NCBI GenBank assembly: GCA_024734495.1
Contig: JALMQS010000816.1
Span: 9,271,092 to 9,335,091, forward strand
Reading direction: 5' to 3'
Origin: Forficula auricularia
Taxonomy: Eukaryota > Arthropoda > Insecta > Dermaptera > Forficulidae
DNA: 64,000 bases
The position numbers and the translations under genes are program-made. This document shows, one piece after another, positions 60,801 to 64,000 of the stretch (the stretch's first letter is position 1; each line of letters opens with the position of its first letter). The notes below the pieces were generated by a model. The model saw nothing but the letters and a program-made list of their open reading frames with translations. It did no database searches and was not told where the DNA came from.

Positions 60801-62503
60801 TAAACAAACCATGGGTCTTTTTGAGCTTGTAAAGCCCTTGTTTCAGAACTAGAATAAGGAACAATCTCTAAACCCAAAACTCCAAGAGCACTGCTTATTA
60901 CTTGAACAGAAAAATATCCACTGTCATCATAGTTCCCAGAGGGTTGCTGAAATATAAAGTTTTATGCGAAATTAGATTAAATAATTTAAATGAGCAGGAA
61001 TTCTCGAGGAAGCTGGAGATTAAATAAAAACAGCCGTGAGGTTTGAGTTACGTTTCGTTTGTTTTATTTACAGAGAAACACAAGTAAAAAACAAAACAAA
61101 ATACGTTGTTTCTCATTCTATTACATTTCTTTTTACTTTACCATACAGGGTATGGTCAAGTATTGTAATTGTGCATGAAAAAAGTGTTTTTTTTCTTCTT
61201 TTTTAAAAGTGGAAATAAAACTAAATCAATCATGAGTGTCCTATATTTGATTCAATCGCGAATCGAATGCAGGTGATTTTTGTCAGATATTAAGTAATAA
61301 TAATATCTGAATTTATATATTTCTGTGTAAGAAATAATGAATTTAAATAGTTTTCTAATTAATATATTAAAGAATAATTAATATATCAAAAGTAGTGTTT
61401 TTGACCGCGTTTTTAAACAAGATATATGTATCGCTAGACTACTGCTGGTTGAGGCTATTGGAGTTAGCTGAATCTTAAGTCTGGACCAAGAGAGAATGAA
61501 AAAGATGTGATCCATCTAGGTATGATCCAGCATCATTTCGCGATTAGCCCGCATGACGCTTTTTACCAAACACTGATATGGATCACCTAGTGGATTTGTA
61601 ATCTGAGATGTTATATATTCAATCCCCCAGTCCAGCGCGCTTAATACCTTAACACGTGTGTAAGGTGTTGCTATCAATTAATCAAGAGTTTCCTATAATA
61701 TTTGATTCACTCCAATAGGCTCAACCAGCAATAGTCCAGCGATACATATATCTTGTTTAAAAGATCGGTCAAAAACAACTCTCTTTGATATATTAATTAT
61801 TCTTTAATATATTAATTAGAAAACTATTTAAAACTAAATCAGTTTAAGAAAGTAATACTCTACTTATAAGGTTTTGTGAGCTATACAGGCAAGGACGTAC
61901 TATAAGGTGGGTGTGCTGGCAAAATACCAGACTCCTCCTTTAGGGGACTAACAGTAAGTTAAAGAACTCAACCCGTTTTCTATGTTTGGGTATCATAAGA
62001 TCGATACTTTTAAATAATCTTTAAGTTTAATTGAAGTAAAATAATATTTCGATCAGGAAAATAATAAAAATATATTGCAAAACGCATTTGAGTAAAATAT
62101 TTATATCAAGATGAAGGCACTTTGAAACTAGTCTCACGTAACATATTTTAATATAGTATATACATATTAAATCAAGTAGAATAAGCAATCATTATTTAAT
62201 CCTTATAAATTAAACAAATCAGCTACTCTTAGCAAAACCTCATTTTAATTTTATAATCTCTGCTTGTCTCAAGAATCCTGCTCAAAAAAAAGGTTGCATT
62301 TTTTCAATATAGTTATTAAAATAATTTGTTTAAAAGACCTCTATGAATCGGCGATATTCTTCAGTATCAACTCCTGATTCAGCCATCCTTAATCTTTCTT
62401 CATCATCCATTTTTTGCGCAAGTTCTGCAAGATCGAATGGAGTGAAATATTGTCCTTGAAGCAATGCATTTAAACAATGTTGTGCACATAATGAGCCTTC
62501 TTG
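51830..62503 (-). CDS. ATXN3: Ataxin-3 (Josephin-domain deubiquitinase), 5' incomplete
   Basis: Cysteine protease that edits ubiquitin chains in proteasome and ER-associated degradation. Minus-strand exons: 62503-62339 (QEGSLCAQHC, with the catalytic Cys equivalent to human Cys14), 60946-60810 (QPSGNYDDSGYFSVQVIS), 57636-57482 (ICNYRDHWLTIRKLG with catalytic His; QWFNLNSLLTGPELI with catalytic Asn), 57415-56987 and 51960-51830. Exon 57415-56987 ends the Josephin domain and holds ubiquitin-interacting motifs: DEDEQLQKALEMSL, EEEINLQKALRLSL, ELEQATRLSLE, and a weaker DEEIKKALSASL. The last exon has LDQEELRRKRLNYLE, the segment that precedes the polyglutamine tract in vertebrates; no polyQ here. 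About 338 residues seen; the first coding exon (8 residues in human) is not found up to 64000. The donor after 62339 (gtcttt) is weak. Confidence 0.95.
52170..53165 (+). repeat. GC-rich to AT-rich dispersed repeat with 115-bp tandem units
   Basis: C-rich start (52195-52350), then two or three tandem units containing tttttgcatttctagccttc and atttggttgagtttggtcca (52385, 52465, 52580). Ends in tatatattaagaagatta. Class unknown; a related inverted piece is at 48292. In the last ataxin-3 intron. Confidence 0.6.
53498..53537 (-). ncRNA. Hammerhead-like motif, outer element left arm
   Basis: Minus strand: CTGATGA, stem II GAGGGC/GCCTTC (one G-T pair), GATAC in place of GAAAC, GTC. The changed GAAA box probably inactivates it. 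Confidence 0.5.
53711..53720. repeat. Target-site duplication of inner Penelope-like element, left
   Basis: aatatttata; the partner is at 56789-56798. Confidence 0.8.
53823..53862 (-). ncRNA. Hammerhead-like motif, inner element left repeat
   Basis: Minus strand: CTGATGA, stem II GAAGAC/GTCTTC, GAAAC, loop TATA, GTC. The stem II pair that is G-C in other copies is A-T here, compensated on both sides. Confidence 0.6.
54098..56310 (+). pseudogene. Penelope-like reverse transcriptase with GIY-YIG remnant
   Basis: Multi-frame coding remnant. In order: an N-terminal segment (54104-54355), IVKSDKGNSVVILD near 54745 (conserved in PLE proteins), RLYGFPKIHKSGG near 54950, SYINSSITKLAKKLN near 55025, LSLDIT near 55170 and FTNIPPNETKQLV near 55200 (first RT Asp region), SPLLAEIFLNDFENKF-like near 55390, YYRYVDDIILLWEE near 55475 (catalytic YVDD), NFLDLKTNISG near 55605, IHRKPTATD near 55655, and the GIY-YIG entry GVYSLKCKDCEAIYV near 56093 with FFAEHLNSNNHSF near 56215. 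Many frameshifts and stops make it inactive. Active PLEs encode both domains in one ORF. Confidence 0.87.
56598..56637 (+). ncRNA. Hammerhead-like motif, inner element right repeat
   Basis: CTGATGA 56601-56607, stem II GAAGAC/GTCTTC, GAAAC, TATA, GTC 56633-56635. Intact core. Stem I is only two or three pairs. Confidence 0.6.
56789..56798. repeat. Target-site duplication of inner Penelope-like element, right
   Basis: aatatttata, matching 53711-53720. Confidence 0.8.
56806..56845 (+). ncRNA. Hammerhead-like motif, outer element right arm
   Basis: CTGATGA, stem II GAAGGC/GCCTTC, GATAC instead of GAAAC, GTC. Shares the GATAC change with the left arm at 53498, so the change is older than the insertion or was copied between the arms. 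Confidence 0.5.
57708..58041. mobile_element. 334-bp MITE with 8-bp target duplication
   Basis: catagagtaatatagagtgg at 57708 and its reverse complement ending at 58041; target duplication gtatatat exact on both sides (57700-57707, 58042-58049). Eight bases fit hAT or P-type transposition. In ataxin-3 intron, upstream (in transcript) of the 57636 exon. Confidence 0.82.
58042..59297. other. Ataxin-3 intron with poly-C tracts and an old repeat
   Basis: No exon seen. Poly-C runs at about 58474-58488 and 58638-58652. The part 58870-59200 resembles 640-800 inverted and ends in the tatagggtccc / ggaaccctaaaaa type of dispersed insect repeat. Confidence 0.5.
59311..59760 (-). mobile_element. 450-bp non-autonomous Penelope-derived element
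   Basis: Exact 13-bp target duplication attaattctgagt (59298-59310, 59761-59773). Begins cacaaagagaaacaaagagg like the 53721 element and ends with the family tail (ctgctactctcggcaaaaca at about 59731). Carries one reversed hammerhead-like core. In the ataxin-3 intron. Confidence 0.85.
59409..59448 (-). ncRNA. Hammerhead-like motif, decayed
   Basis: Minus strand CTGGTGA (one change from CTGATGA), GAGGAC/GCCTTC stem II with a mismatch, GAAAC, GTC. Probably inactive. Confidence 0.4.
60030..60220 (+). repeat. Decayed Penelope-derived fragment
   Basis: Contains a degenerate family tail (gcatagagtagcaaagttgt, inverted sense near 60035) and a hammerhead-like block at 60151-60190 with GGAGGACAAACCTT as stem II. 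Confidence 0.5.
60151..60190 (+). ncRNA. Hammerhead-like motif, decayed
   Basis: CTGATGA intact, stem II weakened (GAGG/CCTT), GAAAC and GTC intact. Confidence 0.4.
60287..60492. mobile_element. Harbinger-type MITE, second copy, TSD TTA
   Basis: Same hairpin family as 31745 (tatgtcggttgg ends, tcatctgattggcc tip). TTA on both sides (60284-60286, 60493-60495). In the ataxin-3 intron. Confidence 0.78.
61240..61850. repeat. Palindromic element, family P1, rearranged copy
   Basis: Left arm (61380-61680) matches the 33085-33340 arm (ctggttgaggctattggagt, cgcgattagcccgcatgacg). The right arm is mostly deleted; only the outer part survives (gctcaaccagcaatagtc near 61718). In the ataxin-3 intron. 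Confidence 0.7.
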
Positions 62504-64000
62504 CTAAAATTAAAGAAGACTATTAGAATATAAATCATTGAGTAAATTTCGATTTGAAACGTTAATTTGCAGTAGCGAAGTGCAGTTGTTTTAGAAATCG
62601 GTTAACCCAAGTTTGCCAATATAACTTCTTTGAAATATTATGGTCTCTTTTATTTTTTAGAAAAGTCCCTCTCCAGAGATGTGAGCCATAATTTTGATAG
62701 AGAGCAGACAAGTTGCGGTGAAATAAAAAAAAGCTCTAATTCTTCCTGCTCAGAGTCTCCCTGAATCCTTTGTTAAATTATTCTCAGTCATTCACGCCAG
62801 CAGCCCCGAGGAAAAGAAAATAAGATCATTGTATCCATCGAACCCCTTTCAGATTAGTTTATTTAAAAAAAAATAGAAATCATTTTGATTCTAGATTGTA
62901 TAATGAAATTTAAAATAGAATTTACTTTATAAGCTTGCAGAAATTTGGCTTGAAAAAAGAATTTCAAATCCGAGACAAAGGTATGAAATAATTGAAAAAA
63001 TAACTAGTGTCATCTGAAATAGTTCAAGTTAAACAGACTGCAGGGTCAAGAAAATTAGCTAGTGTAATCTGTAATCTTAAGCTGAAGTTCCAACATTTAA
63101 AGAATCTGTGGAAGAGATGTAAGTAGTCTGATATCTTCAAATGAAATTTTTAGCGTAATTTTTACTAAGATTGTAAAGTTTCTTTGCTCGTAATTTTTAT
63201 ATTTATATTTTTTTTTTTAAATTTAATTAATGAAAATGATATTGCTATAAAAAACAAACTCAAATGACTATAACCGAAATGGCAATTGTGGTATTTTTAA
63301 TAAAATTTACACCGTTGTGAAAGTTTTGTCAGACTTTGGGATAGCATCATCAGCGCTTTATTCTAGAGGTAATGTAAAATATTATTAGACAAGTGCAGAG
63401 AATGAATACAACCCTTCTAATAATATATAATAGAAATTACCCATAACTCGGATTCACCAGCAACCAATCTTGTGATTTTTCAAAAAAATCTTAATTCAAC
63501 TTCATTGAGAACAATCAACTTTTGAATTAAAAATTAGAGAATAAGGAATCTTATTATAGATAAAATGAATAGCCGGGGCTCGATCTAGAGATCTTGGCTT
63601 GTCCGAGGCTCTTTTAACCGTTAAGACACTGACTGATCCTTAGTGTCCAGTGTTTCCCAAACTTTCGACATCTCGGTACCCCTTCTATAACTTTCGTAAC
63701 ACTGCGTACTCCTCATCAAAAAAAAAATTGCATATACTATCTTAGTCACTGTAATCTAGAAAAGTCAATAGCGCCGCTAAGGTTTTCACTATTTTAAAAA
63801 TCTCTAAAAGTCCTGTTCACACCCCCTGGTGCATCGAGGGGAAGAGCGTACCCCCCACCAAACTCTTCCCGTACCTCCGGGTACCACTACACTAATACCT
63901 AATTTTTATACAAAGGATGGAATTTCAATTTAATCTTTTTCTCTATTCAATTATTATATTATTTTATTTTATTATCTTTAAACAATTCACATACATTCAC
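62504..64000. other. Probable ataxin-3 intron 1
   Basis: No match to the expected short first coding exon on the minus strand. Holds a SINE (63568), a dispersed repeat after it (cagtgtttcccaaactttcg at 63648), and near 63345 a CATCATCAG block resembling a decayed Penelope-type repeat. Confidence 0.5.
63568..63638 (-). repeat. tRNA-like SINE, second copy
   Basis: Minus strand: ggatcagtcagtgtcttaac resembles the A-box half and tcgagccccggct the B-box half of the 44632 unit. Diverged; not a functional tRNA. Confidence 0.5.

Noticed and set aside
63320..63360. Hammerhead core near the gcatcatcagcgc word (minus strand)
   Set aside because: CTGATGA is present, but the stem II partner and GAAA are degenerate and no stem I was found.

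Overview
The window is eukaryotic nuclear DNA, AT-rich, with intron-split genes and dense transposon debris. The gene set and the repeat types (RTE-like and jockey-like LINEs, DD41D mariner, Penelope-like elements, tRNA-like SINEs, many foldback MITEs) point to an arthropod, most likely an insect. No species is claimed.

Three conserved genes can be rebuilt exon by exon. (1) Diphosphomevalonate decarboxylase (MVD, mevalonate pathway), minus strand, coding exons 1-8 at 37274 down to 29172, with the C-terminal exon(s) missing toward the gap. (2) TFIIE beta (GTF2E2), plus strand, six coding exons at 37674-47046. (3) Ataxin-3, a Josephin deubiquitinase, minus strand, coding exons at 62503 down to 51830; only the short first coding exon is absent. 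MVD and TFIIE beta are head to head with 399 bp between start codons, so they probably share a bidirectional promoter. TFIIE beta and ataxin-3 are tail to tail. There is no operon-like relation and no shared pathway.

The left 26 kb is best read as an assembly problem. Bases 1-10600 are a near-identical direct copy of about 34953-42860: MVD exons 1-3 and TFIIE beta exons 1-3 occur twice. The left copy carries a LINE that the right copy lacks. From about 10600 the sequence degrades, turns around near 10700, and runs to 25831 as a noisy reverse complement of 1-10700 preceded by the counterpart of 25932-34952, ending at a 100-N gap. Coding exons are damaged as badly as introns in that arm. A haplotype contig ending in an unpolished fold-back read, joined by scaffolding to the other haplotype, explains all of this. 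In the right-hand copy both MVD exon 3 and TFIIE beta exon 3 carry 1-nt indels that the left copy lacks.

The most interesting biology is in the repeats. A 3.07 kb Penelope-like element (RT with YVDD, GIY-YIG remnant) with inverted terminal repeats and a tail sits, with its own 10-bp target duplication, inside a small Penelope-derived foldback that has its own 12-bp duplication; both lie in the last ataxin-3 intron. The terminal repeats and about five derived foldback copies carry a hammerhead-ribozyme-like core (CTGATGA / stem II / GAAA / GTC) with covarying stem II. A second, unrelated-looking 227-bp palindrome at 30787 has a second hammerhead-like motif with a perfect 6-bp stem I. Further MITEs with clear target duplications, long palindromes, a twin-primed LINE and an internally deleted DD41D mariner fill the introns.
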